64,000 nt of DNA from Conchocele bisecta (GCA_029237695.1 CM055266.1:6272064-6336063), one strand, 5' to 3'; positions 32,429 through 44,619 are shown, counted from the first letter of the stretch. A program made the numbers and translations. Notes: generated by a model not told the origin, from the sequence alone.

Positions 32429-32555
32429 CATCCTGATTCTTTGGCAGCGTGATCTCGAGGGGTTCGGACGGAGATGAGTCCAGGTTGTCCTCATCCTCCA
32501 ACAGTAGACCATAGTCCATGTCCTGGGGGTTCGTGTTCTTGTAGGCGCCCTTATA
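32429..32555 (-). CDS. Exon: acidic linker between FN3 modules
   Basis: Residues 469-510, starting Y-K-G-A-Y-K-N-T-N-P and continuing with a highly acidic run (L-L-L-E-D-E-D-N-L-D) and S-P-S-E-P-L-E-I-T-L. The acceptor TGTGTTACAG and the first eight coding bases, TATAAGGG, are the same as each unit of the adjacent 37-bp minisatellite. The phase 0 start matches the previous exon. Donor GTGAGG. Confidence 0.85.
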
Positions 32556-35500
32556 CTGTAACACAGTAACACATACATGTGACACCCTTATACTGTAACA
32601 CAGTAACACATACATGTGACACCCTTATACTGTAACACAGTAACACATACATGTGACACCCTTATACTGTAACACAGTGACACATACATGTGACACCCTT
32701 ATACTGTAACACAGTAACACATACATGTGACACCCTTATACTGTAACACAGTGACACATAAATGTGACACCCTTATACTGTAACACAGTGACACGTACAT
32801 GTGACACCCTTATACCGTAACACAGTAACACGTACATGTGACACCCTTATACCGTAACACAGTAACACATACATGTGACACCCTTATATTGTAACACAGT
32901 GACACATACATGCGACACCCTTATATTGACACCCTTATATTGTAACACAGTGACACATACATGCGACACCCTTATACTGTAACACAGTGACACATACATG
33001 TGACACCCTTATATTGTAACACAGTGACACATACATGTGACACCCTTATACTGTAAAAACACAGTAAAACACATACATGTGGACAACCCTTATACTGTAA
33101 CACAGTGACACATACATGTGACACCCGGTTATACTGAAACACAGTGACACATACATGTTACACCCTTTATACTTGTACAACCACTGACACATACCATGTG
33201 ACATCCCTTAGTACAGTAACACTAGTAACACAATACATGTGACCACCCTTATACTGTAAACACAGTGACACATACAAATGTGACCACCCTTATAACTGTA
33301 ACACAGTGACACAAACATACTTGTGAAAAAAAAAACACCCCTTATACTGTTACCCACGTGACACGTTACAAGGTGACTCTTATTCTGTAAACACTGTGAC
33401 AGTTACCATGTGACAAAAAACCCCCCTTATACTGGTAAACAAGTAAACACGTCCCATGTGGACTCCCGTAAATAACCCTGGTAACAACAGTAGACACCCT
33501 TATACTGTAACACAGTGACTCATACATGACACCCATATACTGTAACACAGTAACACGTACATGTGGCACCCCTTTATACTGTGACACGAGTAAACACGTA
33601 CATGTGACACCCTTATACTGTGGAACACAGTAACTCGTACATGTGACACCCTTATACTGTGACACAGTAAACACGTACATGTGACACCTTATACTGTGAC
33701 ACAGTAACAAAAACCCGTACATGTGAACACCCTTATACTGTGGACACAGTAACACTTACATGTGACACCCTTATACTGTAACACAGTAACACGTACATGT
33801 GACACCCTTATACTGTAACACAGTAACACGTACATGTGACACCCTTATACTGTAACACAGTAACACGTACATGTGACACCCTTATACTGTAAAACACAGT
33901 AAACACGTACATGTGGACACCCGTTATACCGTAACACAGTAACATACGTACACCGTGACACCCTTATACCGTACACACCCAGTAAACACCGTACATGTGA
34001 CACCCTTATACCGTAACACAGTAACGTACATGTGGGGGCACCCTTATACCGTAAAACACAGTAACAAAACGTAACATGTGGCACCCTTATCCGTAACACA
34101 GTTAACACTATACATGTGAACACCCCTTATACCGTAAAACAGTAACACGTACATGTGACACCCTTATACCGTAAAACAGTAACACGTACATGTGACACCC
34201 TTATAGTGTAACACAGTAACACGTACATGCGACACCCTTATACTGTAACACAGTAACACGTACATGTGACACCCTTGTATTGTAACACAGTAACACGTAC
34301 ATGTGACACCCTTGTATTGTAACACAGTAACACGTACATGTGACACCCTTATACTGTAACACAGTAACACATACATGTGACAACACCCTTATACAGATAC
34401 ACAGTCACATACAAGCGACACCCTTTACTGTAAACACAGTAACACAACACCCTATTTTACTGTAACAACAGTAACACATACATGCACACCCTTATACTGT
34501 AACACAGACACTACATGTACACCCTTATACGTAACACGTAACACTTACATGTGACACCCTTATACTGTAACACAGTCACGACTTACTTACTGTAACACAG
34601 TACACACACCCATCGACAACCCTATACTGTACCCTTACAGTAACACGTACATGTGGACACCCTTATACTGTAACACAGTAACACATACTGTGACCATTCT
34701 ACTGTAACACAGTAACACAACACCATGTGTACTGACACCCTTATACTGTAACACAGTATCACACACCCTTATACTGTAACACAGTACATACATGTGACAC
34801 CCTTATACTGTAACACAGTAACACATACATGCGACACCCTTATACTGTAACACAGTAACACAACACCCTTATACTGTAACACAGTAACACATACATGTGA
34901 CACCCTTATACTGTAACACAGTAACACGTATGTGACACCCTTAGACTAACAACAGTAAACACATACCACTGTGGGAACACCCTTATACTGTAACACAGTA
35001 ACACATACATGTGACACCCTTATACTGTAACACAGTAACACATACATGTGACACCCTTATACTGTAACACAGTAACACATACATGTGACATAACGTACAG
35101 TAACACACATGTGACACCCTTATACTGTAACACAGTAACATGTACATGTGACACCCTTGTACTGAACCACAGTAACACGTACATGCGACACCCTTATACT
35201 GTAACACAGTAACACGTACATGTGACACCCTTATACTGTAACACACAAACACATACATGTGGCACTCTTGTATTGTAACACAGTACAGTAACACATACAT
35301 GTGACACCCTTATACTGTAACACAGTAACACGTACATGTGACACCCTTATACTGTAACACAGTAACACGTACATGTGACACCCTTATACTGTAATGCAGT
35401 AACATGTAAATGTGACACCATTGTACTGTAACACACAAACATGTACATGTGACAACCGTATACTGTAAAACAGTAACACATATATGTGACACCCTTATAC

Positions 35501-35815
35501 TGTAACACAGTAACTTGTACATGTGTCACCCTTATAGTGTAACACAGTAACTTACATGTGACACCCTTATACTGTAACACAGTAACATGTGACACCCTTA
35601 TAGTGTAACACAGTAACATGTGACACCCTTATAGTGTAACACAGTAACTTACATGTGACACCCTTATACTGAAACACAGTAACATGTGACACCTTTATAC
35701 TGTAACACATTAACATGTGACACCCTTGTACTGTAACACACAAACACATACATGTGATACCCTAAAATGTAACACACAAACATGTATATGTGACACCCTT
35801 ATACTATAAGTTATT
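32545..35815. repeat. 37-bp minisatellite made from a 3' splice site
   Basis: The plus-strand unit is TGTAACACAGTAACACATAC then ATGTGACACCCTTATAC, about 88 copies. On the minus strand each unit contains TACTGTGTTACAG followed by TATAAGGG, the acceptor and first bases of the exon at 32429-32555. Units at 33.0-34.1 and 34.4-35.0 kb are full of short indels and homopolymer runs. Minus-strand ORFs of up to 129 codons arise from the three-unit reading period. Confidence 0.95.
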
Positions 35816-35819
35816 GTGA

Positions 35820-35978
35820 TTCTACACAGGCTATATGGTGTAATATTGCCCGTCTGGAGGTATGTTCACCCGAGGCTATTGCCCGTCTGGAGGTATGTTC
35901 ACCCGAGGCTATCGCCTCGGGTGAACATACCTCCAGACGGGCAATATTACACCATATAGCCTGTGTAGAATCACAATA
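35820..35978. repeat. Hairpin with duplicated inner arm
   Basis: Arms from 'tacacaggctatatggtg' pair over about 60 bases. The left arm repeats 'attgcccgtctggaggtatg' twice and the right arm has it once. It caps the end of the 37-bp array. Confidence 0.85.
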
Positions 35979-36894
35979 AAGTATTTGTCATAACGCAGAT
36001 CATTTATTTGGCCGTATAAACATATCTCTTCTTTTGATCTTTGCGTTTTTTCAGGAAGAAAAATAATCCGAGATTCGATTTTCTACCGTCAGTCTTAATA
36101 TAAAGGCGTAAATGAACATTTTGATTTTTTATTAAACGAAAACAAACTAAATACATGTATAGAGTAAGAAATCTATCGAAAACGACTTTTGGGACAGTTT
36201 TTTTATATCGTGTAATTTAATTTATATTCCACTGCTCTATCGATCTGCTCTCCCTTTGTCGCCTCTACAAGAATGCGACTGGTTCCCAAACATTCGCTGT
36301 CATTGCTACGCCACATTTCGTGCGTGGAACCCATAGTTTGTGACCTAAATATAGCCGTGTCACAAAGCCAAGTGTCTTGAGATTTGAAAACACTAAACGG
36401 GACAGTTTGGCTAATTTTTCGCTCATATTTGTGATGAGCGAAGAATATTTATGGAAAAATAAACAATAAAGACTGGTTTTGAGTGTACAATTTGTTACTT
36501 GTATTGATAAATTCGGGGATTTTATTGTGTTTAGTGAGGAATACAATTCGCAATCGCGAGACGCTTGCAAAATGTGTCTTCATTGGACGCGAGGCGCAGA
36601 AGGGGAAACGCAATTTCTCTATGTCTGGCGGCCTTGGCAGGTCATATAATATATATGACCAGGCAAGTTAGCCAATCAAAAGCCGAGAAACTTATCTGCA
36701 GTATGACAATGTATGTAACACACAAACACAAACATGCAACACCTTTATACTGCAACACACAAACATGTTATCTGACAACAAATATTCACATATTCACCTT
36801 CATATTTTAACGCACGTTATTAAAAACATTTGCATACAAACATGTACACCATCGACATATCTTGCCAATAGTTATCAATTGTTTTATTTCAAAA
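35979..36894. other. Intron sequence, nothing recognised
   Basis: Apart from a 22-base palindrome around GGTCATATAATATATATGAC (36639) and a few 'acacaaacatg' remnants of the 37-bp repeat near 36720-36760, I see no feature. Confidence 0.5.
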
Positions 36895-36985
36895 TACTTG
36901 AACATTGTGCATGAAATCAAACAGATTGATTGGCTGAGCCTGAGCTGTATCACAGCGCAGGCTCAGACAATCAAACTGTTTAACT
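36895..36985. repeat. Short fold-back
   Basis: 'aacagattgattggctgagc' is followed by an imperfect complement ending 'caatcaaactgtttaac'. Confidence 0.7.
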
Positions 36986-37100
36986 GTGAGTTAAGATTGC
37001 CAATAGGCATTCTGAAACGTTGACATCTGGGCAAGATTAGGCCATAGTTGGACACAATTCTGTACACTCAAGTCTGTAAATGAAGTGTTCACGAACCCAC

Positions 37101-38032
37101 CTTTCGTTTCCGTTCCTTCTTCCCGTGTTCCGTGCAGGTCAAAGCGACCAGGGTGACATGGTAGAGTTTGCCGGGTTTACACTTGGTCAGTTGGCAAGTC
37201 TGTGATGACGGCCCGAGGTGACAGAACGTCTTGCCGTTAATCTCCAACTTGTATCCCTCGAGGTATCTGCGTAGATATTTTGGGTTTCCTTCTGCGTCCT
37301 TGCCAACCACCGACATGAGGAGCGGTTTCTCCCAGTAGAGTTGTGCTGTAGATTGTGTGTAGCCCGTGATCAATAGTATAGGTGGCTCTGTGGGCGCGCG
37401 AGTGCGGGCGTACAGCGGGCGCGACATGATATGGGCCGTACGTCGATACTTCTCCATTCCCGACGGACTGTTATCTTTCTCTAAAGATGTTTTCACACTT
37501 ACAATAGCTTCCACCATTATCTTGTACTGATTCCCCGGTGTTAAATCGTCAATTGTTAACGTGTCTTCTGTTGGTAGCAGGTTTACATGGCTCGCGATTA
37601 CAAAGTCGTCAATTTCTGTCCGTTTGTTGTATTTTATATCTGCCCAGCGCACTATTACACCCGAAAGCTTATTAGAACCATACACAATTGGTGGCGTCCA
37701 TATCAGTTTTATAGATGACGTTGATGCTTTTGCGACCTTGAGACTTGCAGGGGGTTCTGTACCAGACGTCTTAATTAAAATGCTGGCATTGGGCAGCCAT
37801 GGTGAGTCATCGGCCGGTAAGATAGTGTCTTTGGGTATAGCTCTGGTATTTTTAAGTTTATGTTTGTCTGGCAGACGGTCAAAATACTCGTCTGTTATAG
37901 CAGTAATGCGGATCATGTAGTCCGTCTTCTCACGAAGGTTTGAAACAACGGCTTTCGTGGCATCCGGGATGGCATCAACAGATACATGGTGTGGGTCGCC
38001 CGTGTTCAATGATACGGCATCAATTCTGATCC
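37101..38032 (-). CDS. Long exon: two and a half FN3 modules
   Basis: Residues 159-468, the longest exon (932 bases). It finishes one module (V-V-S-N-L-R-E-K-T-D-Y-M-I-R-I), holds a complete one (I-K-L-I-W-T-P-P-I-V-Y-G-S; L-T-I-D-D-L-T-P-G-N-Q-Y-K-I-M-V-E-A) and most of a third (A-Q-L-Y-W-E-K-P; L-E-G-Y-K-L-E-I-N-G; C-K-P-G-K-L-Y-H-V-T-L). It ends in a basic K-K-E-R-K-R-K run. Acceptor TGTCTGACATTTCAG, donor GTGGGT, phases 1 and 0. Its size amid small exons suggests intron loss. Confidence 0.95.
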
Positions 38033-38084
38033 CTGAAATGTCAGACAAATAATTGATTGATTGATTTAATTTTTATGAACATCT

Positions 38085-38135
38085 GTTAACAGTGTTAAAG
38101 GATTTAACAGTCTGTTAAGCTAACAGACATTTGCA
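38085..38135. repeat. FB-M fragment
   Basis: 'ggatttaacagtctgttaag' with 'ctaacagac', as in 42228-42341. Confidence 0.6.
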
Positions 38136-38170
38136 TTGATTGATTTATTGATTAATTGATATATTAAGTT

Positions 38171-38225
<55 letters not shown>

Positions 38226-38312
38226 CTTGCTTGATTGATTGATTGCTTGATATATTGATTGCTCGATTGATTGCTCGATTGATTGCTCGATTGATTGATC
38301 AATTGAAACTTT
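38133..38312. repeat. GATT microsatellite
   Basis: TTGATTGATTGATTG runs with interruptions by 'gcttg' and 'gctcga'. Confidence 0.95.
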
Positions 38313-38562
38313 ATGGACCAGAAATATAACTCAAGCAAGAGTTATTAATACAAAGGTGAACTTGTGGCCTTCTATATGCTTAGATTTGATTGAATTGTTT
38401 AGAAACTTAGTAGAAATGTTTTGTTGAACAATGCGGAAGTTGATTCCTTTGGAATATACATAATGTTCTAATTATTAATATTTGTACCATCTGCTTATAC
38501 AAATTAGCATTATTTATATTCCAAACAAGAGAACAGGGAGTGTGTTTATGATTCAGTCAGGG

Positions 38563-38776
38563 TTAACCCTTAGCCTGTTGATCGCGAAAACTGTTGTCTG
38601 CTGTTGTTTTATTTGTTGCCCTGTTTCTCAATAAAAACATGGTTTGACAGCACTTTAGAATCATTTCCAATGGAAATGATTCTAAAGTGCTGTCAAAGCA
38701 TGTTTTTGATGAGAAAAATCGAAAATAAAACATAAACAGCAGACGACAACATTTCATTCAGCAGGCTAAGGGTTAA
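38563..38776. repeat. Fold-back element, family FB-A, TTAA-bounded
   Basis: TTAACCCTTAGCCTG to CAGGCTAAGGGTTAA with the GAATCATTTCCAATGGAAAT core. Confidence 0.92.
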
Positions 38777-38834
38777 CATGAGCCAGTTAAGAACAAGGAC
38801 AGCATAACAATGGTATGATATCAGTGTTGAAAAG

Positions 38835-39079
38835 GTTGACCATGGCGATGCTGAATTATGTCGTCTGCTGTTTCTTGTATAATTTTCTCTACAAAAACAT
38901 GGTCTGGCAGCACTTGAGAATCATTTCCAAGGGAATTTTTATTTGTCATTTTACTCATCTAAACATGCTTTGACAGTTCTTGATTTTAAAGTGTTGCCAA
39001 ATCATGTTTTTTTCTGGAGAAAAGACAAAATATTAAACAACGGATGAAAATTTGTGTTTCCCGCATTCCAAGGAGTAAC
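38835..39079. repeat. Fold-back element, family FB-A (degraded)
   Basis: GTCGTCTGCTGTTTC and 'gagaatcatttccaaggg' remain; the right arm is rearranged. Confidence 0.7.
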
Positions 39080-39112
39080 ACGGCGAGTTAGTAGAGACCA
39101 AGGTTACCGTAC

Positions 39113-39247
39113 CAATGATGTCTACCCCGTGTTCTTGGGGCGGGTCCCAGGCAAGCTGAATGGCCGAGCATGTGGTAGCTGTGATGCCCAAGTTGGACGG
39201 AGCATCTGGCGGGCGGGCCGTCCTCAATATCAGGTTGTCCGACTTCG
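39113..39247 (-). CDS. Exon: FN3 module, N-terminal half
   Basis: Residues 114-157. K-S-D-N-L-I-L-R-T-A-R-P-P-D-A-P-S-N is the interdomain linker. C-S-A-I-Q-L-A-W-D-P-P-Q-E-H-G-V-D-I-I is a textbook FN3 B-C region. Acceptor TTATCCTGACAG, donor GTACGG, phases 1 and 1. Confidence 0.93.
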
Positions 39248-39339
39248 CTGTCAGGATAAAGGCACTTATCGTTTCTCGTCCGATGCCGCTCTCTGGAGTA
39301 GAGGATTTATAATCATTATGGAATCCTGAATTTGATAAC

Positions 39340-39689
39340 AGTGCTGAATTAAAATTTGTTGTCTGCTGTTTATTTTTTTATTTTAAATTTGCACTTTAGA
39401 ATCATTTCCAATGGAAATGATTCTAAAATGCTGCCAAACCAAGTTTTTATTTGGAGAAAATTCAAAATAAGAAACCACAGCAGACGACAATTTTCGGTTC
39501 CCACCTAAAATTTGTCGTCTGCTTTTTATTTAAATTTTTCATCAAAACATGCTTTGACAGCACTTTAGAATCATTTCCAATGGAAATAATTCTAAAATGC
39601 TGCCAAACCAAGTTTGTATTTAGAGAAAATGCAAAAAATAAGAAACAACAGCAGACGACAATTTTCAGTTCCCACCATGTAAGGGTTAA
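39340..39689. repeat. Two FB-A elements head to tail
   Basis: Copies at 39340-39506 and 39507-39689 each have GTCGTCTGCT, the GAATCATTTCCAATGGAAAT core and a 'cagcagacgacaattttc' end. Only the outer right end keeps AAGGGTTAA. Confidence 0.88.
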
Positions 39690-39834
39690 ATGACAACAAG
39701 GCACAGATGACAATGCCTTTTAGAGATAGACAATATGGTAATAACCAAAACAGCACACCATTATTTTGGAACGAATACAAATTTATGCAATTATAACCAG
39801 CATGGTCCCAGAGCAAGGCTTCTGTTGTTTGCAA

Positions 39835-40048
39835 TTAACCCTTCCTACGCTGGTGACGGAAATTGCCGTCTACTGTTTTTTATTTTTGCTTTAATTCTTA
39901 ACAAAAAACTGGTTTTGACAGCACATGACAATCGTCTCCACTGGAGACGATTCTCATGTGCTGTCAAAACCAGGTTTTTGTCGAGAAATATTGAAAATAA
40001 AACATTTCCAGCAGACGACAACATTTAATTCAACGTAGTAAGGGTTAA
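39835..40048. repeat. Fold-back element, FB-A variant with GAGACGATTC core
   Basis: TTAACCCTTCCTACG to AGTAAGGGTTAA. The core is AATCGTCTCCACTGGAGACG. Same subtype as 46138 and 60728. Confidence 0.92.
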
Positions 40049-40055
40049 GTCTTCT

Positions 40056-40296
40056 GGCGCCCGTTTCAGTAAACTTCGTACGACTAAGAAGTTCGTAACT
40101 GCAAAACTAAAAAGTACCACAAAGTTGGTATCAGCAGCCGATTTTGGGACATCTTTGGGGTATTTGTTCAGATTTAATGACCCTTACATGTTGGTGGAAA
40201 ATGATTGTATACATTAACCACATTGTTGTGTGAAGTGAATTTATAAAAGATTTGTACAAATTGTTTTATCGTATGATGTTTAGTGAAAAGGGCCTC
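40056..40296. repeat. Fold-back element, family FB-C, interior replaced
   Basis: 'gcccgtttcagtaaacttcg' and 'gtttagtgaaaagggcc' ends flank unrelated sequence. Confidence 0.65.
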
Positions 40297-40384
40297 AGAT
40301 TATCTGATTGTACAAGAGAATCAGTACATGTACCTACAATTAGTGTTGCAAATACCATAAGATCCCTGTCAAAACACCAACTCT

Positions 40385-40835
40385 TTGTTTGTTTGTTTGT
40401 TTGTTTGTTTGTTTATTGGGGTTTAACGGCCTATCAACAGCTAAGGTCATTAAAGGCCGGGTCAATGGGTTTAGTACTAAATCCCATATATTACCTGTAC
40501 AAGTACATGTACATGTTCAAGTACATGTACAAATGGGGGGGAAAATCCCAAAATCAGAACTAAATATTTACAATAACAAAACTATATATTCAGCCCTGAA
40601 ATCAGAATAATCCTGATCTGATGCCAGGTCCTTGCCACACCAGAATCACTTGGCCCCCTCCCAAGAGAAGTAGGATCAGTAATAATCTTACTACTTTTAT
40701 AATGGGCAATAACCCAATTCAACTCACAGGTAACAAAAGAGCCAAAGAACGTACCTGAGGGCCAAACCAGGCAAATCGTGATTCCTATAAGGAGGAACCC
40801 CTACCATTAATTTACGCCGTCACATTCGCCCGACC
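40385..40835 (-). repeat. SINE-2 copy with AAAC tail
   Basis: On the minus strand the head is GGTGGGTGGTGGTCGGGCG then GGTAGGGGTTCCTCC, the body has 'tttggccctcaggtacgttc' and the tail is (AAAC)n, seen here as GTTT repeats. This is the most complete copy. Confidence 0.8.
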
Positions 40836-40871
40836 ACCACCCACCCTGCTCATTGAGCATCTCATATATTA

Positions 40872-41125
40872 TACATGTGGCTGTGACTGGAGAAATGGGG
40901 CTTATGGGATTTGCGACCAGTCTAGCACCTGATCAAATAGCTCACTCCTGCAGCCTGATAAAGATATTGTTATCAATATTGCTTGTTCGAATCATGAGAG
41001 GTGTTTGATTAATGGAACGGTGAATCGTGCAGATCCTGAACACACTGTGTGGATGCACAGGCTGATCTGATTCTACACTGGTCACAAACCCCATAAGCCT
41101 CATTTGTGCATTAACAGTCCCATAC
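40872..41125. repeat. Fold-back element, family FB-H
   Basis: 'gtggctgtgactggagaaat' start; the middle has 'gatcaaatagctcactcctg' and 'ggatgcacaggctgatctga'. It ends 35 bases from a splice donor. Confidence 0.85.
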
Positions 41126-41169
41126 ATTAGCCTTACTTAGCATTTGACTGAATATACTGATGGTGTTAC

Positions 41170-41265
41170 CTTCGTCAATGTCCTTGTATTTCTCCATCTT
41201 ACGAGCCTCGACCACAACTGTGTAGCTGGTGGCCGGCCGCAGGTTTGTGATCAACAAGTGATCCT
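41170..41265 (-). CDS. Exon: FN3 module, E-G strands
   Basis: Residues 82-112. D-H-L-L-I-T-N-L-R-P-A-T-S-Y-T-V-V-V-E-A is a canonical FN3 E-F signature, followed by R-K-M-E-K-Y-K-D. Acceptor TTTGTATTCCAG, donor GTAACA (weak), phases 1 and 1. Confidence 0.93.
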
Positions 41266-41325
41266 CTGGAATACAAATTGATTGATTGATTAATTGATTG
41301 ATTCATCCATTCATACATTTGCTTT

Positions 41326-41660
41326 TTATGCACCTGAAACTTTTGTTAGCTTAACAGACTGTTACATCTTTAACACTGTTAAGGATTTAACAGTCTGTTA
41401 ACCCTTAGACCGCTACTCACAACAATTGTCGTCTGCTGTTGCTTTTATATCTTGCCTTATTTCTCAATAAAAACATGTTTTGACAGCAGTTCAGAATCAT
41501 TTCCAATGGAAATGATTCTGAAGTGCTGTCAAAGCATGTTGTAAATTATTCTAAAGTGCGATCAAAGCATGTTTTTGATGATAAAAATGGAGAATAGAAA
41601 ATATACACGAGACAACAAAAAAATTAAGATAGCTGTCTAAGGGTTAAGTTAACAGAGGTT
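41326..41660. repeat. FB-M element split by an FB-A insertion
   Basis: FB-M halves ('cttttgttagcttaacagac' and 'gttaacagaggttttg') flank an FB-A copy at 41398-41647 whose TTAA ends sit within the FB-M GTTAAC. Confidence 0.8.
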
Positions 41661-41772
41661 TTGATTGATTGTTTGACTGGTTGGTTGATTGATTGATTGG
41701 GGATTTATCTTATATTGTCCTCTGGAATATACAATTATACAAGGTTGGAGAATAGGATCACTGAATCAAATC

Positions 41773-42004
41773 AGGGGCCGTTTTACTAAACTTTGTACGA
41801 CTAAAATGTTCGTAAGTGCAAATTTAGGATTTTAATTGATGGATTTACATTTATTGAGCATAGGCTACATATGCAGCCTATGCTTAATAAATGTAAATCC
41901 AATAGTTGTTTACAAGAAAACATTGTTAATGTGAAATGTACAGACTATCATAATTTTGCACTTACGAACATTTTAGTCGTACAAAGTTTAGTGAAACGGG
42001 CCCC
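41773..42004. repeat. Fold-back element, family FB-C
   Basis: GGGGCCGTTTTACTAAAC to GTGAAACGGGCCCC with the 'gcataggctacatatgcagc' core. Confidence 0.9.
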
Positions 42005-42227
42005 AGGTGAATGGTGAAGAAAATCTGAAATTTGTCTCCAAATGTATTTACACAACACACTTATTGGTTCATAACATTTCAAAATGTTGAAATTTGTACT
42101 GAAATAATTATGATGTTTTGTGCATTATGGTATATGATTTATAAACATTGATTTATGCAGAAGTCTGAGGAAACAAATTCAACAACAAACAATATCAGTA
42201 CATAGTTCCTCAATACATAGAAAATAC

Positions 42228-42341
42228 CAGGGCCCAGTTGCTCAAAGCTTCTGTTAGCTTAACAGACTGTTAAATCCTTATCATTGCTAAGGATTTAACA
42301 GTCTGTTAAGCTAACAGATGTTTTTAGCAACCGGGCCCAGG
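42228..42341. repeat. Fold-back element, family FB-M
   Basis: 'agggcccagttgctcaaagc' with its complement; core 'gattaacagtctgttaagc'-type arms around 'tccttatcattgctaagga'. Confidence 0.85.
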
Positions 42342-42595
42342 CTAACGTCTTTTGATATCAAGTTTATCAGGCATGGCTAGCATTTTCTACTGTTTCAGAG
42401 CCGAGCCTGACAAACATGAAAGGATATTAGCATGGTATTCTATTTGTTGGGTAATGTTTTATGCTACAAAATGAGAATGCCACGTCATTACAATATTCAG
42501 AAACATCATGTGACGTAGTTCAACTAATATTTTTAACATCAGCTAAAATAACTTTCAAGCCGTTTTGACCCGGATATAAGTATCTAGTCTAAGCA

Positions 42596-42790
42596 GGATA
42601 TGACAATTTGTTAATACATGTATAGGGTTAACTGTATTGTAATTTTCAAATTTGCGGCGTATATCAGAAAATGATAGGTAGGAAAATCTATTTAATGGCG
42701 ACGCGCTAGCGGAGCCATTAAGCATGTTTTCCGACCTATAATTTTCTGATATACGCCACAAATTTCAAAATTACAATGCGGTTAACCTAT
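42596..42790. repeat. Fold-back element, about 195 bp
   Basis: Arms 'gttaactgtattgtaatttt' and complement, through 'cgtatatcagaaaatgatag', to a GC-rich loop 'gcgacgcgctagcg'. Confidence 0.85.
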
Positions 42791-43198
42791 TTCTAATGCA
42801 CTCCTTTACTACTGGCGTAGGAATACATATTGAAATAATTTGCGACTGTTTATCAACAATGATATACGTGTAATGTATGACCATCAGACAATCAGATTGC
42901 GTGATATTTATAGAGTGCATTAGAATAGTCAGTATGTAGAATGGTATACTATAGCGTTTTAAACATGTAGAAAACAAAACTGGACAAGAAATCAGTAACT
43001 CTGATGGAGGATGTACCCAGAGTAACGCAATTTCGGGGTATATAAAAATGTGTTCATAGAACACGGATACCCCACCTACCACTTAGATAGTAAACAAGGC
43101 AAACTTGTGAAATTTGAAGTCAAAAGTGGAATATATTTCATGAAAATCGAAATCCACTTTGTACATCTACCTACCATAAGGAAGCTACACACAACGAT

Positions 43199-43866
43199 TC
43201 AAGTTTCCAAATGCATTTTGCATGTCAATTTAACATGTTGTTCGCATTATATGTTTAATCAAGTTTCTACAACCTCTTTTGACGTGAAAAGTCACCAGAT
43301 ATTTGTCAGACGTGATTGGATTTAATAAATTTTTGCTTGTTTACAGTATGTTTTATTTGTCCATGATAATAAACATGCAGGGATTTTTCTGACATGGCGA
43401 TATGTGAGAACCAAAGTAGTTTTTAGACTGGTTTTACTTGGTAATGCCATGGCGGCGTGTATCGAAAACAGGTGCACACTGTTTGCTCTCAGAAGTGCAA
43501 ATTTACATTACCTGTCATTAAGCATTATTAAAGTTTTGTTTATTTGAACTAACCTTAAACAGTATTTGGTGTTCACATGTTCGTGATGATAAGACGTTCG
43601 AACTATCCATGAGATATATCTCCTATTGTATTGGGCATATTTGATGGAAATGGTTGTGAGATTTCATGAAAGTTTAATGGAAATGAGGAATTAACCCTTA
43701 GACCGCTACTCACAACAATTGTCGTTGGAAATGATTCTGAAGTGCTGTCAAATCATGTTGTAAATTATTCTAAAGTGCTGACAAAGCATGTTTTTGATGA
43801 TAAAAATGTAAAATAGAAAATAAACAGCAGACTACAAAAAAATTAAGATAGCGGTCTAAGGGTTAA
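43199..43866 (+). repeat. Inverted-repeat arm 1
   Basis: About 490 bases (43199-43690) plus an attached FB-A remnant (43691-43866). The unique part matches the complement of 58452-58942 almost throughout, including 'ggcgatatgtgagaaccaaa' and 'gcacactgtttgctctc'. The FB-A sits at the same point in both arms. Confidence 0.9.
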
Positions 43867-44150
43867 TATATTACGGTGGTTGTGCATATTTTCTGTAAAT
43901 GTATGTTTTTGTTTTCTACATACGTAAAACTATCCTATAGTAAACCATCTATGATTGCAACTATTGTCATTCAGTGTAAATACACCACTATTTATGGCAG
44001 ACATGTTAGTTTTCAGCTAAAATAAATATACATAAAAATAAAGAAATGTACAATATACATCAAAATAATAAAAGTTGTAAGAAATTAAACATGTAGCCTT
44101 CAGTTACATCTGTCTATCTCTCTACTCAGTTTTAATACACTACCCTAAAG

Positions 44151-44354
44151 CCAGAGCTCCAGTTAAGATGCGTACTTTGACCAAATATTCGAGGTATTTT
44201 TCTTAGTTCTTCACAAAAAATGACAAGTTGTGAGTTCTTTAGAATCGTCTCAATGAGACGATTCTAAAGAACTCCCAACTTGCCATTTTTGGTGAAGAAA
44301 TAAGAAAATTCCCCCCAAAGTTGATCAAATTCCGCACCTTACCTGGAGCCCTGT
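44151..44354. repeat. Fold-back element, family FB-D (short)
   Basis: CCAGAGCTCCAGTTAAG to TTACCTGGAGCCCTG. The core hairpin is AGAATCGTCTCAATGAGACG. Confidence 0.85.
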
Positions 44355-44619
44355 AAAGCATGCACATATCTAAACACGTTCTTATGGTGCCTGCATGTTT
44401 CCAATCCTGTTTATTTCTGCTATAAACATTTTGGTAGCACATTTGAATTGTCTCCTATGGAGATATCTGATATTGATTTATTTTTATTTATTTAAGGAAA
44501 AATGAGAATATTGTGCAAAATTATGCACACAACACGATTGTTTTCCTACAGATCGGTGGTTATAAAACATTCCGATTCGAATCATGTTCTCGAACATTGT
44601 CTCAAAATCTGACATTGAA

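Noticed and set aside
32381..35749. Many minus-strand ORFs rich in V-L-Q-Y-K-G-V-T-C
   Set aside because: These are readings of the 37-bp minisatellite; no splice or start context beyond the one exon at its left edge.
14518..35815. CRISPR-like regular repeats
   Set aside because: Units are directly abutting with no unique spacers, and the genome is eukaryotic with introns.
37561..37920. 119-codon plus-strand ORF
   Set aside because: Antisense shadow of the long FN3 exon.
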